NCBI GenBank assembly: GCA_018257865.1
Contig: JAEUBA010000045.1
Coordinates: 62,001-126,000 of the forward strand
Direction of reading: 5' to 3'
From: Stereocaulon alpinum
Lineage: Eukaryota; Ascomycota; Lecanoromycetes; Lecanorales; Stereocaulaceae
DNA length: 64,000 nt
Shown piece by piece: positions 62,801 through 64,000 of the stretch. Each line of letters begins with the position of its first letter. The first letter of the stretch is position 1. Under the pieces are notes generated by a model. That model was not told the origin of the DNA, did no database searches, and worked only from the letters and a program-made list of their open reading frames with translations. The translations under genes were made by a program, and so were the position numbers.

Positions 62801-64000
62801 GTTCCCCTAGGATTAAGATTCTTAAAGGACGGGAGTATATTATTACCTAACTAAAGGCTTATCCTATATAAAGTCTAACTAACTATATAAGCCCTAGAAT
62901 AAAAAGTTAAGAGTCTCCTAAAATATAGGGAGAAGATTCCTATTAACTAGTTTATTAGAGATAAGGCTGAGCTATACGCTCTAGTTATAAAATACTTATC
63001 CTTAAAAAACTAGGAAGTTCCTTAGTAAGTAGGCCGCTTAAAGGAACTAGCTGAAAGATTAAATAAGTTACCTTAACTAAATTATATAATAATATTAGGT
63101 TCCGGTTTTAGGTAAAGGTTAATAGTATTTTAGTAAGGGTTATTATTAATAGTAGATTAAGTAAGAATTTAATTAAACTAAGTTTTATAAGGAAATATAA
63201 TTTACCTAAACGAAAACGCGAGCTATACGCGTTAACGAACTTTAATAGATTAATAATAGAAACTATTAATAGAAGTACTAAAATACTTAACCTAAGAATA
63301 AGATAAAGATATAAAAAGTATACCTTTAATTTAGTATTAGAAGGGGTTAATAATATTATCTTAGAAATCCTATAGCTAAAGAAAGCTAACCTATTAATAG
63401 AATAGGGTTCTTAGAATATTATATTTATAGATAGTATACTAAATAGGGTTCTACTAATCTAAGAATATAAATCTCTCTTAATAGTAGTATAAACCTAAGA
63501 GGAGATAAAGGATAATTTTAAGTTAGGAAATATTATAGTATTATAGAGTTAAGTTAGACTTATAAGCGAGACTACTACTATAAAAATCCTAAATAAATAC
63601 GTAGAATTTAGAACCCTATTCTAGGAAGAGAGTATTAATAAAGCTTTTCCTAAGTACTAACTATAAGACTATAAGATTAAACTAATCTTAGATAAAGAAC
63701 TTATAAAAAAGCTAATATACCTACTATTATAAGATAAAGCTATTACTCTTATAAAGTATATTAAAGAAAATAAATAGAAGGGGTTTATTTAAAAATCTTA
63801 ATTATCTATAGGATATCCTATCCTATTTATACCTAAACCGAGTAGAGAATTATATCTATATATAGATTATAGAGTACTTAATAATATAACTATAAAGAAT
63901 AGTTATCCCTTACTATTAATAGGAGAGCTTTAAGATAAACTCTAAGATAAGAAATAATTTACTAAGTTTAATATTCTAGGAGTATTTAACTAAATATATA
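62801..64000 (+). mobile_element. Gypsy C, right part: protease and N-terminal RT, runs off the window
   Basis: The plus frame continues the element broken at 23246. Near 63.78-63.93 kb it reads YPILFIPKPSREL, then YIDYRVLNNITIKNSYPLLLI, the start of a Ty3/gypsy reverse transcriptase, followed by FTKFNILGVFN at the edge. Stops at Gln/Trp codons are frequent. The 3' LTR and the second half of Copia 1 should follow beyond 64,000. Confidence 0.85.

Noticed and set aside
11191..64000. AT-rich block considered as a centromere or mitochondrial insert
   Set aside because: The whole length is accounted for by named retroelements with LTRs, TSDs and degraded pol frames. AT richness is explained by RIP; no mitochondrial genes are present.

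Overview
The window comes from a filamentous ascomycete (Pezizomycotina-type) fungus. The left 11.2 kb is ordinary gene space: genes with 49-62 nt GT-AG introns, fungal branch sites such as GCTAAC, and balanced codon use. The remaining ~53 kb is a block of retrotransposons degraded by what looks like repeat-induced point mutation (RIP). CpA and TpG are almost absent, Gln and Trp codons have become TAA/TAG, and Cys and His have become Tyr, so almost no open frame longer than 60 codons survives. All coordinates were worked out by hand; no alignment or database search was possible.

Gene space (1-11,178). The minus strand carries a class II (PDE1-type) cyclic-AMP phosphodiesterase running off the left edge, a five-exon Sac-domain phosphoinositide phosphatase of the Sac2/INPP5F type (5857-2760), and, at the far side, a hypothetical gene with an apparent frameshift (10676-9136). 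A four-exon protein-kinase-like gene (6281-7406) lies on the plus strand, divergent from the Sac gene. The stretches between them hold no gene I can defend.

Transposon block (11,179-64,000). It was resolved by matching LTR pairs and target-site duplications (TSDs). LINE A (minus) borders the genes. After a 264-bp island comes Copia 1 (minus), which carries a MITE and is cut at 21,334 by Gypsy C (plus). Gypsy C is cut at 23,252 by Gypsy D (minus; 160-bp LTRs; TSD gttcc), whose two LTRs lie 39.5 kb apart. Inside Gypsy D are Gypsy A (plus), a second MITE, LINE B (plus, itself split by Copia 2), LINE C (minus) and Gypsy B (minus, carrying a short LINE 3' fragment). Gypsy C resumes at 62,801 and leaves the window; the rest of Copia 1 must lie beyond it. 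The deepest chain is five elements: Copia 1 > Gypsy C > Gypsy D > LINE B > Copia 2.

The reconstruction checks itself. LTR lengths agree within each pair (160, 273, 273 and 204 bp). Gypsy B minus its LINE insertion is exactly as long as Gypsy A (6,460 bp). The gag frame of Gypsy D reads straight through both LINE insertion points once they are removed. Points for a second look are the unrelated 5' extensions on the three full-length LINEs, the 327-bp LINE fragment that largely escaped RIP, and an accessory basic ORF downstream of pol in Gypsy D.
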